Source: Synechococcus sp. AG-679-C18
Lineage (GTDB): Bacteria; Cyanobacteriota; Cyanobacteriia; PCC-6307; Cyanobiaceae
Length of the DNA stretch: 64,000 nucleotides
Assembly: GCA_003210755.1 (NCBI GenBank)
Contig: QCUL01000004.1
Coordinates: 1-64,000, forward strand
Direction: 5' to 3'
Notes under the pieces: generated by a model
The model's database searches: none
The model's input: only the letters and a program-made list of their open reading frames with translations
What the model was told of the DNA's origin: nothing
Translations under genes and position numbers: made by a program
Part shown: piece after piece, positions 9,249 through 18,877 of the stretch
How the letters are laid out: each line of letters opens with the position of its first letter
How positions within the stretch are numbered: position 1 is the stretch's first letter

Positions 9249-10109
9249 ATGGCTGAAGCTGCCTTTTCAACTGCTGCCTCCACCGCAGCCGGTTACTACA
9301 ACAGTCACGATGCCGACCGCTTTTATGCAGAAATTTGGGGCGGAGAAGACATTCATATAGGTCTCTACAACTCGGAAACCGAGCCCATTGCGGCAGCGAG
9401 TCGTCGAACGGTTGAGGCGCTGGCCTCACTGATCCAAGCGCCACAAATGGGTGACGCAGACAAGGAGCGTTGCATTGTGGATCTCGGCTCGGGTTACGGC
9501 GGAGCCGCTCGCCAACTCTGCAAGAACTCCAAAGTGAAAGTAGAGGCCATCAATGTCTCTTCCGTTGAGAACGCCCGTCATCGCGATCTCAACCTTGCAG
9601 CCGGTTTGGATCAACAAATCCACGTCCATAACGCTTCTTTCGAAGCTGTGCCTCTCGGGGATGAATCCGCCGATGTGGTCTGGAGCCAAGACGCCATCCT
9701 CCACTCCGGAGATCGTCAACAAGTAATGAAGGAAGCGGCAAGACTTTTAAAGCCCGGTGGCGTGATGGTGATGACCGACCCAATGGCGTGCGATGGAGTC
9801 CCATCAGCATCACTCTCCGCCATTCTTGAGCGGATCCATCTCACCGATCTCGGCTCGCCGGCGAGGTACAAAAGTTGGGCCAACAACGTTGGATTACACC
9901 GTGAGATCTGGGATGACCGCACTCCGATGTTGATCCGTCACTACAGCCGGGTTCGAGACGAGCTCAAACAACGCCATGACGAATTGAAGCAAAGCATTAG
10001 TTCCGAATACCTCACAAAAATGAATGAAGGGCTCAAACATTGGATTGAAGGTGGCAATTCGGGAAGGCTCTGTTGGGGCCTCATGCGATATCGCAAGCTA
10101 GAAAAATGA
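9249..10109 (+). CDS. sdmt: Sarcosine/dimethylglycine N-methyltransferase
   Basis: A 286-aa SAM-dependent methyltransferase converting sarcosine and dimethylglycine to glycine betaine. The N-terminus (YYNSHDADRFYAEIWGGEDIH) is characteristic of SDMTs and of related tocopherol-type methyltransferases. Motif I is VDLGSGYGGAARQL near residues 77-90, and the post-motif segment VWSQDAILHSGDR fits substrate binding. It follows gsmt by 3 bp and its stop overlaps the cupin gene start as ATGA. Together with gsmt it gives de novo betaine synthesis next to a betaine importer. Confidence 0.93.
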   Translation: MAEAAFSTAASTAAGYYNSHDADRFYAEIWGGEDIHIGLYNSETEPIAAASRRTVEALASLIQAPQMGDADKERCIVDLGSGYGGAARQLCKNSKVKVEAINVSSVENARHRDLNLAAGLDQQIHVHNASFEAVPLGDESADVVWSQDAILHSGDRQQVMKEAARLLKPGGVMVMTDPMACDGVPSASLSAILERIHLTDLGSPARYKSWANNVGLHREIWDDRTPMLIRHYSRVRDELKQRHDELKQSISSEYLTKMNEGLKHWIEGGNSGRLCWGLMRYRKLEK

Positions 10110-10591
10110 ACGCCGTGAACGAACGCAACCCCACAGAAGTTGTTGAGAAACTGGTCCATGAGTGGAAGCTGCAGCCCCATCCAGAAGGTGGCTGGTATCG
10201 AGAGCTGCATCGGAGCCCTCTCGTTGTGGTCCGACCTGATCAGCAGCAACGCTCTGCGATCAGCACGATCCTGTATCTCCTAGATGCAGGATCCCTTAGC
10301 CGCTGGCACAGGGTGAGTCATGCCGATGAGGTCTGGACTCATTTACAGGGAGCACCACTAAGCCTGTGGTGCCTCAATCCAGAAGCTGATCACGCCACGC
10401 GTGAAGTCTTATCGATGCACAATCCAGTCCAAATAATCCCTTCGAATCACTGGCAAGCCGCACGAGCCGAAGGGCCCTTCAGCCTTGTGAGTTGCTGCGT
10501 AGGGCCTGGATTCACCTTTGAAGACTTCACCATGCTGAGGGATCTTCCGGAAATCGAACGACCTGCGGCCGCGCTTCATGAGTTGATCTGA
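10106..10591 (+). CDS. Cupin family protein (DUF985)
   Basis: A 161-aa single-domain cupin of the DUF985 group. Characteristic stretches are LQPHPEGGWYRELHRSP, ISTILYLLDAGSLSRWHRV and HADEVWTHLQGAPLSLW, with His and Glu residues that could hold a metal. The ATG overlaps the sdmt stop (ATGA), so it is probably translated as the third gene of the betaine operon. Family function is unknown. The coupling suggests a role linked to osmolyte metabolism, but similar proteins also occur alone. An earlier in-frame start at 10073 would lie inside sdmt and lacks family-like residues. Confidence 0.85.
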   Translation: MNAVNERNPTEVVEKLVHEWKLQPHPEGGWYRELHRSPLVVVRPDQQQRSAISTILYLLDAGSLSRWHRVSHADEVWTHLQGAPLSLWCLNPEADHATREVLSMHNPVQIIPSNHWQAARAEGPFSLVSCCVGPGFTFEDFTMLRDLPEIERPAAALHELI

Positions 10592-10645
10592 GCCGAACAC
10601 ATCATTGAGCCCGACTCATTACGCTCATCGCAACAGGGAGACCCC

Positions 10646-11734
10646 ATGGGCAGCAGCTTCGGAGAACTGTTTCGAATCAGCACGTTTGGTGAATCACATG
10701 GAGGCGGCGTCGGCGTCGTCGTTGATGGCTGCCCGCCAAGGCTGGAGATAGATCTTTCAGCAGTTCAGGCAGAACTAGACCGTAGGCGGCCTGGTCAAAG
10801 TCGAATCACCACACCAAGAAAAGAAGCAGACCAGGTGGAAATCCTTAGTGGCTTAATGGATGGGGTGACTTTGGGCACACCGATTGCGATGGTGATTCGC
10901 AACAAAGATCAGCGACCTCAGGACTACAAAGACATGGAAGTGGCCTTTCGACCCTCCCATGCTGATGCCACTTATCAGGCGAAATACGGAATCCAGGCCC
11001 GAAGTGGTGGCGGCAGGGCCTCTGCTCGGGAAACCATTGGACGGGTTGCCGCTGGAGCGATTGCTCGACAACTGCTAAAGAAAGCCAATGGAACCGAAGT
11101 CGTTGCTTGGGTGAAACGAATCCACGATCTCGAGGCGAACGTTGATCCCTACTCAGTGACTCCAGAACAAGTGGAAAGCAACATCGTCCGCTGTCCTGAT
11201 TCGGCGATGGCAGAACAGATGATTCAAAGAATTGAAGCGATCGGCCAAGAAGGAGATTCCTGCGGCGGAGTAATCGAGTGCGTGGTGAGGAAAGCAAGCA
11301 CTGGACTCGGCATGCCAGTTTTCGACAAGTTAGAAGCAGATTTAGCAAAAGCCGTTATGTCACTGCCCGCTACTAAGGGCTTTGAAATCGGTTCCGGTTT
11401 TGCAGGAACCCTTCTCAAGGGCAGCGACCATAACGATGCATTTTTGCCTACACAAGATGGCAGCTTGCATACAGCAACTAACAATTCAGGAGGCATACAA
11501 GGAGGTATCAGCAATGGCGAACCAATTGTGATCCGAGTGGCCTTCAAGCCAACTGCCACGATCCGCAAGGAGCAACAGACCATCAACGCAGCTGGAGAGG
11601 CCACCAAGCTTTCAGCGAAAGGACGCCATGACCCTTGTGTTTTGCCGAGGGCCGTTCCGATGGTGGAAGCGATGGTGTCCTTGGTGCTAGCCGATCACCT
11701 GCTGAGACAACAAGGTCAGTGCAGCTTTTGGTGA
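10646..11734 (+). CDS. aroC: Chorismate synthase
   Basis: Last enzyme of the shikimate pathway, converting EPSP to chorismate with reduced FMN. All signatures are present: [17 protein letters not shown] near the N-terminus, [20 protein letters not shown] in the middle, and [15 protein letters not shown] near residue 290. Length (362 aa) is standard. The ATG at 10646 follows a purine-rich GGGAG a few bases upstream. It stands between the betaine operon and a convergent K/A-rich protein gene, about 54 bp after the cupin gene, so readthrough from the betaine operon is possible. Confidence 0.97.
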   Translation: MGSSFGELFRISTFGESHGGGVGVVVDGCPPRLEIDLSAVQAELDRRRPGQSRITTPRKEADQVEILSGLMDGVTLGTPIAMVIRNKDQRPQDYKDMEVAFRPSHADATYQAKYGIQARSGGGRASARETIGRVAAGAIARQLLKKANGTEVVAWVKRIHDLEANVDPYSVTPEQVESNIVRCPDSAMAEQMIQRIEAIGQEGDSCGGVIECVVRKASTGLGMPVFDKLEADLAKAVMSLPATKGFEIGSGFAGTLLKGSDHNDAFLPTQDGSLHTATNNSGGIQGGISNGEPIVIRVAFKPTATIRKEQQTINAAGEATKLSAKGRHDPCVLPRAVPMVEAMVSLVLADHLLRQQGQCSFW

Positions 11735-11748
11735 GATTCAATCATCGG

Positions 11749-12324
11749 CTAGCTTCTGGCCGGTGATTGGATGCCATTGGCACTAGCCAATTGAGCCGCC
11801 GCTTTGGCCATGCGGCCAGCCGTGGAGTGAGCTGAAGTTGCCTCAGCGCTGGTCTTACGGGCTCGACGCGCCTTACGAGGTTTCCCGGCTGAGGCCAATG
11901 AGGTCGTTGTCGACTCTGTTGTCTTGGCAGCTCTTGATGTAGAGGCTGCTCGTTTGGACTTGACCGGAGTGGTGGTGTTAGTAGCTGCAGGCTTTGCGGT
12001 CTTGATAGCTTTGCTCGCCTTACGAGGTTTTGCGGCTTGACGGTTGCGATGGCTCAACACCATTACCCACTCCTCATCGGTAAGTGAAGCGGGCTTGTTG
12101 CCATGAGCATTGGCGAGCTTTGCGGCTTTTTCGATGTCTTCAATCAGGTTGACCCAAGAGGTGGCAAAGCGCTTGTCGGACTGAGACCGCGCACCACTCT
12201 CAACAAGGGTCTCAACGACACCGGCCGCCGTGACCTTTTTACGGCGACGATTAAAGATCTCTTTTTGCAATTGCGCGATCAGGGCATCTGCCTTGTCGCT
12301 CAGCTTGATAGATAACTGAGACAT
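11749..12324 (-). CDS. Hypothetical protein with histone-H1-like K/A/T/S-rich tail
   Basis: A 191-aa protein in two parts. Residues 1-110 look globular and helical (MSQLSIKLSDKADALIAQLQ, ASLTDEEWVMVLSHRNRQ). Residues 110-191 are low-complexity and strongly basic, built from Lys, Ala, Thr, Ser and Arg with motifs such as KPRKASKAIKTAK and KPRKARRARKTSAE. That layout resembles bacterial H1-like DNA-compacting proteins, but I know no assigned function. The N-terminus resembles short DNA-binding or antitoxin-like helical modules only loosely. It is convergent with aroC and just downstream of the KDPG aldolase gene on the opposite side. Confidence 0.8.
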   Translation of the reverse strand: MSQLSIKLSDKADALIAQLQKEIFNRRRKKVTAAGVVETLVESGARSQSDKRFATSWVNLIEDIEKAAKLANAHGNKPASLTDEEWVMVLSHRNRQAAKPRKASKAIKTAKPAATNTTTPVKSKRAASTSRAAKTTESTTTSLASAGKPRKARRARKTSAEATSAHSTAGRMAKAAAQLASANGIQSPARS

Positions 12325-12363
12325 TCGAAATAAATCAACTATCCCATCTGTAGCAGATAAGTC

Positions 12364-13014
12364 TCATGTCAACCAATTGCGAAGATCAGCGGTGGATTCC
12401 GTCGTACTTAGGACAGCACGGCCAAGAGCAATGGCGTCGTAACCAGCCGACAACCATGGATCCAAGTCACAAACGCTCAAGCCTCCAGCGGCAATCATGA
12501 AAGGCAGATCTCCCATCGGCGCTGAGATCTGGCGGTGGTAGTTAATGCCCAAGACAACCGCTGGAAACAATTTCACAACACGACAACCAAGAGCCACTGC
12601 CTGTCGAATCTCAGTTGGTGTCATCACACCAGGAACAAAACAACAGTTGCACTGATGAGCCGCCGAAACCAGCTCCTGATCAAACAAAGGAGACATCGCG
12701 TAGGCCAGATCGAGGTCGATCACGGCCTGGAGAGCCGTTTGAGTTGTGACAGAAGCCACGCCTAGCTGAAGGTTGGGATAACGAACGCGAATCGCCGTAA
12801 TCAAGTCACCCCAGCGAGTGTGGTTTAACCATGCGATCTCAATATGACGAACACCGAGATCAGCCAACAGATCGAGACGTTGACATATCAACGTTTGCAA
12901 AAAAGGCCCATGGAGATCACTCTCCTTGGGCCTCAAAACAACAATCAGTGGCTGAGAACGCAACGAGGCGATCAACCACTGCTGAGGATCAGACGTATTC
13001 TGCAATCCGTACAT
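12364..13014 (-). CDS. eda: 2-keto-3-deoxy-6-phosphogluconate (KDPG/KHG) aldolase
   Basis: A 216-aa class I aldolase that cleaves KDPG to pyruvate and glyceraldehyde-3-phosphate in the Entner-Doudoroff pathway. The catalytic Glu lies in [10 protein letters not shown] and the Schiff-base Lys in [12 protein letters not shown]. The motif [15 protein letters not shown] and the C-terminal phosphate-binding [15 protein letters not shown] complete the family pattern. Its ATG lies 26 bp inside the end of ftsH, so the two probably share a transcript. Activity as 4-hydroxy-2-oxoglutarate aldolase is also possible. Confidence 0.9.
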   Translation of the reverse strand: MYGLQNTSDPQQWLIASLRSQPLIVVLRPKESDLHGPFLQTLICQRLDLLADLGVRHIEIAWLNHTRWGDLITAIRVRYPNLQLGVASVTTQTALQAVIDLDLAYAMSPLFDQELVSAAHQCNCCFVPGVMTPTEIRQAVALGCRVVKLFPAVVLGINYHRQISAPMGDLPFMIAAGGLSVCDLDPWLSAGYDAIALGRAVLSTTESTADLRNWLT

Positions 13015-14842
13015 CTCGACGGATCAGAAGATCCTGAAGTTGCTCCGAATCAACTGTTTCACTTTCAACAAGCATCTCCGCTAGCTCATCAAGCACAGAG
13101 CGATTGTCTACCAAAACTTTAGTGGCGCGGTGATAGGCCACATCAACAAGGTTTGATACTTCGGAATCGATTGTTGCCGCGGTGTCTTCTGAGAAATCAC
13201 GCTCTGCTGCAATATCTCTCCCCAGGAACATTCCACCTTGAGCTCGACCGAGTGCGACTGGGCCAAGTTTGTCACTCATCCCAAAACGAGTCACCATCTG
13301 GCGAGCAACGGATGCCACTTGCTGGAGATCGTTCGATGCACCGGTAGTAACTTCATCTTCTCCGTAAACAATCTCTTCGGCTACACGTCCTCCCAGAGCT
13401 ACAGCCATTTGGTTTTGGAGATAAGTGCGTGAATAGAGGCCAGATTCCATGCGCTCTTCACTAGGGGTAAAGAAGGTAAGGCCACCTGCATTACCTCTAG
13501 GAATAATGGAAATCTTCTGGACGGCGTCGTAATCAGGCATTAATGCGCCAACTAGGGCATGACCTGCTTCGTGATAAGCAACCAATCGCTTCCGTCTTTC
13601 GCTCATCACCCGATCTTTCTTCTCGGGACCCACCATGATGCGCTCAATTGCATCGCTAATTTCGTCATTACTCACCTCAGTGAGTTGGCGACGGGCAGCA
13701 AGAATGGCAGCCTCGTTGAGAAGATTGGCAAGGTCAGCCCCGGTGTAACCAGGCGTGCGACGTGCCACCTTGTCAAGGTCAACGTCCTTGGACAACGTTT
13801 TACTGCGAGCGTGAACACCAAGAATTTGGAGACGACCCGCATAATCAGGGCGATCAACCGTGACTTGTCGATCAAAACGACCTGGGCGCATGAGAGCCGA
13901 ATCCAATACATCTGGGCGGTTGGTTGCCGCGATGATGATGATGCCAGTGTTTCCCTCAAAACCGTCCATCTCCGTAAGGAGCTGGTTCAAGGTTTGTTCG
14001 CGCTCGTCATTGCCACCACCGAGACCAGCGCCTCTCTGACGACCTACGGCATCAATTTCATCGATAAAGACGATACAAGGTGCATTCTTTTTCGCCTGTT
14101 CGAATAGGTCGCGAACACGGCTGGCTCCAACTCCCACAAACATTTCCACGAACTCGGAACCTGAGATCGAGAAAAATGGAACGCCGGCCTCACCTGCTAC
14201 TGCTTTAGCGAGAAGTGTCTTACCTGTACCCGGAGGGCCTACAAGCAGACAACCTTTGGGAATCTTTGCTCCAACAGCTGTAAAGCGATCGGGGTTTTTG
14301 AGGAAGTCAACAACCTCAGTGAGCTCGAGCTTTGCCCCTTCAATTCCGGCCACATCGCCGAAGGTCACTTGAGTGGTTGGTTCCATTTGAACCCTGGCTT
14401 TGCTCTTGCCAAAATTCATTGCTTGATTTCCACCGCCACCTCCACCGCCTTGCGCACGACGAAACAGGAAAAACAATCCTCCGAGCAGGAGCAAAGGAAA
14501 AATCAAACTTGTAGCTGCTTGCTGCCAAGCTCCTGGCTGTCGGGAAGGCTGGACTGCAATGTCGACGTTGTGATCCGTCAACATCTTCAGAAGGTCCTTA
14601 TCGGGAGCAAGATTCACCTCGGCACGACGACCGTCGGTCTCCACAATCTGAGCTGTTCCACGATCAGGGGAGAGCAACACGCGACTGACTTGATCCTCCT
14701 GAACAGACTCAACAAAATCGCTGTATCTCAGCGTACGAGCAGCCGTTGTCGGGTCAGGACGGTCAAGGAATGCCGTGCCAACAACGATTACTACCACTAC
14801 GAGGAGGACGTAAAGCCCTACATTTCGCCAACGCTTGTTCAA
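12989..14842 (-). CDS. ftsH: ATP-dependent zinc metalloprotease FtsH
   Basis: A 617-aa membrane AAA+ protease. Two N-terminal membrane segments (residues about 7-24 and 110-127) flank a lumenal domain. A Gly-rich linker leads to Walker A GPPGTGKT near 202-209, Walker [13 protein letters not shown], the second region of homology ([20 protein letters not shown]), and the zinc site HEAGH near 425. Sequence type is that of thylakoid FtsH2-like subunits involved in photosystem II D1 turnover; the isoform is inferred. The start is TTG at 14842, with GAGG about 10 bases upstream and no in-frame ATG before the first helix. Confidence 0.96.
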   Translation of the reverse strand: MNKRWRNVGLYVLLVVVVIVVGTAFLDRPDPTTAARTLRYSDFVESVQEDQVSRVLLSPDRGTAQIVETDGRRAEVNLAPDKDLLKMLTDHNVDIAVQPSRQPGAWQQAATSLIFPLLLLGGLFFLFRRAQGGGGGGGNQAMNFGKSKARVQMEPTTQVTFGDVAGIEGAKLELTEVVDFLKNPDRFTAVGAKIPKGCLLVGPPGTGKTLLAKAVAGEAGVPFFSISGSEFVEMFVGVGASRVRDLFEQAKKNAPCIVFIDEIDAVGRQRGAGLGGGNDEREQTLNQLLTEMDGFEGNTGIIIIAATNRPDVLDSALMRPGRFDRQVTVDRPDYAGRLQILGVHARSKTLSKDVDLDKVARRTPGYTGADLANLLNEAAILAARRQLTEVSNDEISDAIERIMVGPEKKDRVMSERRKRLVAYHEAGHALVGALMPDYDAVQKISIIPRGNAGGLTFFTPSEERMESGLYSRTYLQNQMAVALGGRVAEEIVYGEDEVTTGASNDLQQVASVARQMVTRFGMSDKLGPVALGRAQGGMFLGRDIAAERDFSEDTAATIDSEVSNLVDVAYHRATKVLVDNRSVLDELAEMLVESETVDSEQLQDLLIRRDVRIAEYV

Positions 14843-14887
14843 GGTTCTTCGCCTCTGATGAAGGAATGTTAATAGAAATTGAAAAAG

Positions 14888-16057
14888 TCAGGAGGCCCGA
14901 AGGACCTCAACCACGCTGCGGAACGCAAACCACTCAGGGATTTCCTCTCCACTGCGAAGCATTTTGCGAAATTGGGTTCCGCTGAGCTTTTTGACATGAA
15001 GACCGCGAGCCTCTGCATGTTCAGCAGTTACGTATCCCTCTTCGTCAGTAAAGACAAGATTTAAGGAAGGAACCGTCTCCATCGTCAGCTCAGGTGCACA
15101 CTCCTTGGCAAAATTCTGCGCATCGTAGGGGCCGTAAAAATCATCACCTGAAAGGGAGGATTTGCAACCAGCCATATCGCGTCCAATGATGAAGTGCGTA
15201 CAGCCGTAGTTCCGACGAATAATCATGTGCTGCAGGGCTTCGCGTGGTCCAGCCATATGCATGGCATAAGGAAGATAAGCCCAGCGAATGCGCGTGTTTG
15301 CAACCTCTGCAGCTAAACGTTCATAGGTTTGAAAGCGGACGGCTCCTGGAATGTCATCCTGCTGGGTGGGTCCACAGGTTGGGTGGACAAGCACCACAGC
15401 GTTTTCACTGACGTTCTGAGCATGAAGTGCTCGGGTGAAAAGCTCGTAATGGGCTCTGTGAATGGGATTTCGGCACTGGAACGCCACCACATCCTCCCCG
15501 TCAGGCAAGTCTGCACGCACCTCCGCAGGCGTTTTGCAAGGGAAGACACGATCAGGCAGCTGCAGGCCCTGAATGGGGCCACCGAGGTAATAACGGCGGC
15601 GCTCCGTAGCAATCATTCGCACTGCTGGATGCTCGAGCGAGGTGGTGCCGTAACAGCCCTTGGCTTCCACCACCTTGTCTGGTTCCCACTTGTCTTCGAC
15701 GCTGAGAACGGCGAGATCTTGACCTTTATATGTGAGCAGAACCCTGTCACCAACTGCCACATCCTCCCGATCAGTGTCCATCACGATCGGCAACCCAAAA
15801 AGATAACCAGACGTGGTGCGATGTCCTGCGACAACCGACTCATAATCAACCTGATGCATGAATCCCCGCTCTGGGGAGAAGCCACCCACCACAAGCAGCT
15901 CAACATCACAGGCATTGCGATCGGAACACTCGAGGCTTGTATTGGCTGAAGCCCTAACCGCAGAGTGCTCCGTTTCTGACACCATCAGATCCACCAGAGT
16001 TCCGCCATAAGGAGCAATCACCCCTGAGCGCTGCGAGGAAGAAGAAGTGGCAGTCAT
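14888..16057 (-). CDS. sat: Sulfate adenylyltransferase (ATP sulfurylase)
   Basis: A 389-aa enzyme forming APS from ATP and sulfate, the entry to assimilatory sulfate reduction. The nucleotide-binding motif QCRNPIHRAHYEL (QxRNPxHxxH) and the second site IIGRDMAGCKSS are intact. It is the single-chain type found in cyanobacteria and eukaryotes rather than CysDN. I use the ATG at 16057; a TTG two codons upstream is possible. The gene sits 45 bp upstream of ftsH on the same strand, so cotranscription is possible, and is separated from psbO by a strong hairpin. Confidence 0.96.
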   Translation of the reverse strand: MTATSSSSQRSGVIAPYGGTLVDLMVSETEHSAVRASANTSLECSDRNACDVELLVVGGFSPERGFMHQVDYESVVAGHRTTSGYLFGLPIVMDTDREDVAVGDRVLLTYKGQDLAVLSVEDKWEPDKVVEAKGCYGTTSLEHPAVRMIATERRRYYLGGPIQGLQLPDRVFPCKTPAEVRADLPDGEDVVAFQCRNPIHRAHYELFTRALHAQNVSENAVVLVHPTCGPTQQDDIPGAVRFQTYERLAAEVANTRIRWAYLPYAMHMAGPREALQHMIIRRNYGCTHFIIGRDMAGCKSSLSGDDFYGPYDAQNFAKECAPELTMETVPSLNLVFTDEEGYVTAEHAEARGLHVKKLSGTQFRKMLRSGEEIPEWFAFRSVVEVLRAS

Positions 16058-16108
16058 CGGCAATTCGCTTCTTTTTCATGAATTGCGAGATTCTCCCAGA
16101 TGACACAA

Positions 16109-16134
16109 AAAAGGAGGGCATTAGCCCTCCTTTT
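16109..16134 (-). terminator. Rho-independent terminator after psbO
   Basis: An 11-bp perfect stem (AAAAGGAGGGC paired with GCCCTCCTTTT) with a 4-nt loop lies 27 bp past the psbO stop. Read on the minus strand it ends in a run of six T (16107-16112), so it should stop psbO transcription before sat. It is the clearest terminator in this part of the window. Confidence 0.85.
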
Positions 16135-16160
16135 GAATCATTGCTTCTGAACAGGGTGCT

Positions 16161-16982
16161 TCAACCCTCCTCGAGTCGACCGAAGACCTCACCGCTGATC
16201 TTCACGTCAACGATCTCTCGACCACCCATATCGGAATCTGAAGGTTGAATCGCCGTGAACACCCCGGCGAATTCTCCTGTTTCTGGATCAACCTTGGTGA
16301 TTGAGAAGCTCATCAAACCCGTGCCATCGATGTAGCGCTTGACATTCTCACTCTCAAGTTCCTCGTAATCACCGCCTAGAGCCATTAAGCCTTGGGGATA
16401 ATCCACACCAGTTGTCAGCGCACGACCCTTTGGATCGATGAAGTTACTCGTGCGATAGCTAGGTGTGCGGTAGGTGCCGTTGAAGTCTGTACTTGTTGTG
16501 AGGGCTGAACCATCTGCCGTGGCTTGAAGGTTTTTGCTTGAAAAGGTGAAGGGAAATTCCTCACCACCAGGAACCAGCACTGTGATCGGCTGGAAATCGA
16601 TTCCACCTTTTTCGCTAAAGCTCAAGCCATCCTCTCCAACGGTGAGGTCACCAAAGACTTCATCCAGACTTGAGGTGTAACGAGTGAGAATTTTTCCCTC
16701 AACAAATTGAGCCTCTTGACGCTTGTTAGCGGGTTCACCCTTGACGAACACTTGAGAGGGATGCATGCAGATGCCACGGAGTTCGTAGGCTGAACCTGCG
16801 GTCAGGCTGATGGAGCCTCGAGCCGCTTCGGGCAAGGTCGGGCAGTCATTGGCCTTACCCGTATTGCGGATGTCGTCATAAGTGACATTGGATCGATCTA
16901 TGGCCTCAGCACCACCACTGCAAGCAGTCACGACGGTGAGACAGAGGGCTAGCACCATGGCCAGCAGAGGACGGATGCGCAT
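16161..16982 (-). CDS. psbO: Photosystem II manganese-stabilizing protein
   Basis: The 33-kDa extrinsic subunit that protects the Mn4CaO5 cluster on the lumenal face of PSII; 273 aa. The signature TYDDIRNTGKANDCPTL follows the signal peptide. GGDYEELESENVKRY and the C-terminal FTAIQPSDSDMGG also match the family. The signal peptide ends VVTACSGG, which fits a lipobox with Cys at +1, so the precursor may be lipidated or cut after the following AEA. It is monocistronic with its own terminator. Upstream, 242 bp before the coaBC stop are non-coding and should contain the promoter. Confidence 0.97.
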   Translation of the reverse strand: MRIRPLLAMVLALCLTVVTACSGGAEAIDRSNVTYDDIRNTGKANDCPTLPEAARGSISLTAGSAYELRGICMHPSQVFVKGEPANKRQEAQFVEGKILTRYTSSLDEVFGDLTVGEDGLSFSEKGGIDFQPITVLVPGGEEFPFTFSSKNLQATADGSALTTSTDFNGTYRTPSYRTSNFIDPKGRALTTGVDYPQGLMALGGDYEELESENVKRYIDGTGLMSFSITKVDPETGEFAGVFTAIQPSDSDMGGREIVDVKISGEVFGRLEEG

Positions 16983-17224
16983 AGAAGAAAGCTGATTAGC
17001 CGAACGAAGACGGTATCCACCGATTTTTCGATCTTACAAGGGGAAAACGTGAGTTCCGGCTGGCCTTTTGCACCTCTAAACAAGCCTTCGCGTTGGTGAT
17101 CATGAATCACTCTTCTGAAAACCTACTCATGGCGAATTTCAACAGTGATTGAGACCAGTCCTGACAAGTGAAATGTCGAGCCAAAAGGTTTTTCGACCTT
17201 GATCCATGGATCCTGCCGTTGAGA

Positions 17225-18523
17225 TCATTGCCACTCAGAACTGTCTTCAGGCATCGCAGGCAGGAGCATGGCGATTTCATCAAGCAACCGATTCGCGAGC
17301 TCGAGCTTGTCTTGAGGCATCCAATGCTCTAACGATCCATCCCGCTTCAGCAACAAGCCCCCATTGGGGTTTGATCCAAACCCCTGATTTGGTTGATCAA
17401 CGGGATTGGCAAACAACAGATCACATTGTTTGGCAAAGAGCTTTTGACGACCTCGTTCCAACATCAAATCAACCTGACCACTGAGTGCAGCAAATCCCAA
17501 CAACACCTGGCCAGGTGTTCGGCGCTCAGCCAAACCAGCCAGAAGATCTGGAACAGTCTCCATCTCTTCTGAAAGAACGCGGGCAAATGCTGTCTTGGTG
17601 GGTTTATCGCAAGGAGCGCCACCGCGACGGCGCAGATCTGCCACTGCAGCAGCCATCGCCACCGCATCCACATCCTGTTGCAAATGGATGAGCTCAGACT
17701 CCATGTCTCGAGCAGACTCCACAGGGTGACAACTCAACCCCTCAAGCCAAGCATCTGGAACCTGCAGTGGGCCGTGAATCAGATCAACCCGTGCACCTCG
17801 CCAACGGGCAGCTTGAGCCAACATCACACCCATCTGTCCGCTGCTGCGGTTGCTGATCAGACGAGCCGCGTCGAGGGCTTCAACGGTTGGGCCTGCGGTA
17901 ACAAGCAACGAACGATTACTCCAGTCACGAGACAAACGCCGAGCCTGGCTTGCTTGCCGCAACGCATGAATCACGGCTAAGTGGATCAAAGCAGGCTCTG
18001 CCATACGCCCTTCGCCGATGCGGTCACAAGCCAACACACCCGGTTCGGGTCCAAGACACAACACACGTTCGTCTCGTCGCAACAGCTCCCAGTTGCGACG
18101 GACAGCTGTATTGCTCCACATCGCAGTGTTCATGGCTGAAGCCGCCACAACTGGCCGCTCACAAGCCAATAAAACTGAAGCCAGAAGGCCATCTCCAAGC
18201 CCTTGCGTCCAACGAGCCAAGCTTGTTGCGCTGAGAGGCGCCACAACAACAAGGTCAGCCCATTCGGCCAGCTCAACATGCAACGGGCGAGGCTGCGATG
18301 GCGACCACTGATCTTCATCCTGCAAACAGGGATGTCGAGACAAACTCGCTAGCGCCACTGGACTAACGAGCCGAGCGGCACTTGGGGTAATCACACAACG
18401 AACTTGGGCACCAGCCTTCACAAGTGCACTGACCAATAACGGTGTCTTGACCGCGGCGATGCTTCCGCTTGCAGCAACCAGCAATCGACGCCCTTCTAAA
18501 GGCCTAGAGGCCTCAATCTTCAT
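17225..18523 (-). CDS. coaBC: Bifunctional phosphopantothenoylcysteine decarboxylase / phosphopantothenate-cysteine ligase
   Basis: A two-domain coenzyme A biosynthesis enzyme, 432 aa. The N-terminal CoaC flavoprotein domain has GSIAAVKTP, the catalytic-His segment PLHVELAEWADLVVVAP and the substrate clamp ASAMNTAMW. The C-terminal CoaB domain begins VTAGPTVEALDAARLISN, with the nucleotide-binding SGQMG following. The ATG at 18523 (MKIEASRPLEG) is preferred to a TTG at 18541. Its 5' end overlaps the DUF2555 gene by 11 bp, so the two are probably one operon. Confidence 0.95.
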   Translation of the reverse strand: MKIEASRPLEGRRLLVAASGSIAAVKTPLLVSALVKAGAQVRCVITPSAARLVSPVALASLSRHPCLQDEDQWSPSQPRPLHVELAEWADLVVVAPLSATSLARWTQGLGDGLLASVLLACERPVVAASAMNTAMWSNTAVRRNWELLRRDERVLCLGPEPGVLACDRIGEGRMAEPALIHLAVIHALRQASQARRLSRDWSNRSLLVTAGPTVEALDAARLISNRSSGQMGVMLAQAARWRGARVDLIHGPLQVPDAWLEGLSCHPVESARDMESELIHLQQDVDAVAMAAAVADLRRRGGAPCDKPTKTAFARVLSEEMETVPDLLAGLAERRTPGQVLLGFAALSGQVDLMLERGRQKLFAKQCDLLFANPVDQPNQGFGSNPNGGLLLKRDGSLEHWMPQDKLELANRLLDEIAMLLPAMPEDSSEWQ

Positions 18524-18743
18524 CGAATGGTTCCTGATCAATCAAATGAACGTATGGAATAGTGAGCTCAGGCCGATGGATGGCTAGAGCTCGTAAAAGA
18601 TGCCAATCGTTTAATCCATCGAACGGGGTGGGATAGTCGTCGTCTTCAAGACGCTGAGCAAGAGAAGCCACCTTGGCGTCATCAAAAGCATCCAGAGATT
18701 CCTGCTCTATCGGCATGCTGGCTTCCTGAAGCTGAAGGTTCAT
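18513..18743 (-). CDS. DUF2555 family small cyanobacterial protein
   Basis: A 76-aa acidic protein with the cyanobacterial DUF2555 core: LAQRLEDDDYPTPFDGLNDW, then LLRALAIHRPELTIPYVHLI. No membrane segment or catalytic motif is visible. The family is restricted largely to cyanobacteria and has no established function. It precedes coaBC with an 11-bp overlap, which argues for co-translation, and lies just upstream of the opposite-strand tRNA-Ala. Confidence 0.85.
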   Translation of the reverse strand: MNLQLQEASMPIEQESLDAFDDAKVASLAQRLEDDDYPTPFDGLNDWHLLRALAIHRPELTIPYVHLIDQEPFDED

Positions 18744-18788
18744 TCTGCCTGGGCAAGCCCTTAGGGACGACGCTAGGTTTTGAAAGAT

Positions 18789-18861
18789 GGGGATTTAGCT
18801 CAGCTGGTAGAGCGCTGCGATCGCACCGCAGAGGTCAGGGGTTCGAATCCCCTATTCTCCA
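18789..18861 (+). tRNA. tRNA-Ala (CGC)
   Basis: A 73-nt cloverleaf. The anticodon stem is CTGCG/CGCAG with loop ATCGCAC, giving anticodon CGC (codon GCG). The T arm is AGGGG-TTCGAAT-CCCCT and the discriminator is A. The G3-U70 wobble that identifies alanine tRNAs is present in the acceptor stem. Acceptor pair 6-67 is a U-U mismatch, so six of seven pairs form. CCA is not encoded. It sits at the left border of an AT-rich accessory stretch. Confidence 0.95.
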
Positions 18862-18877
18862 TTTACAGCCAAACAAG

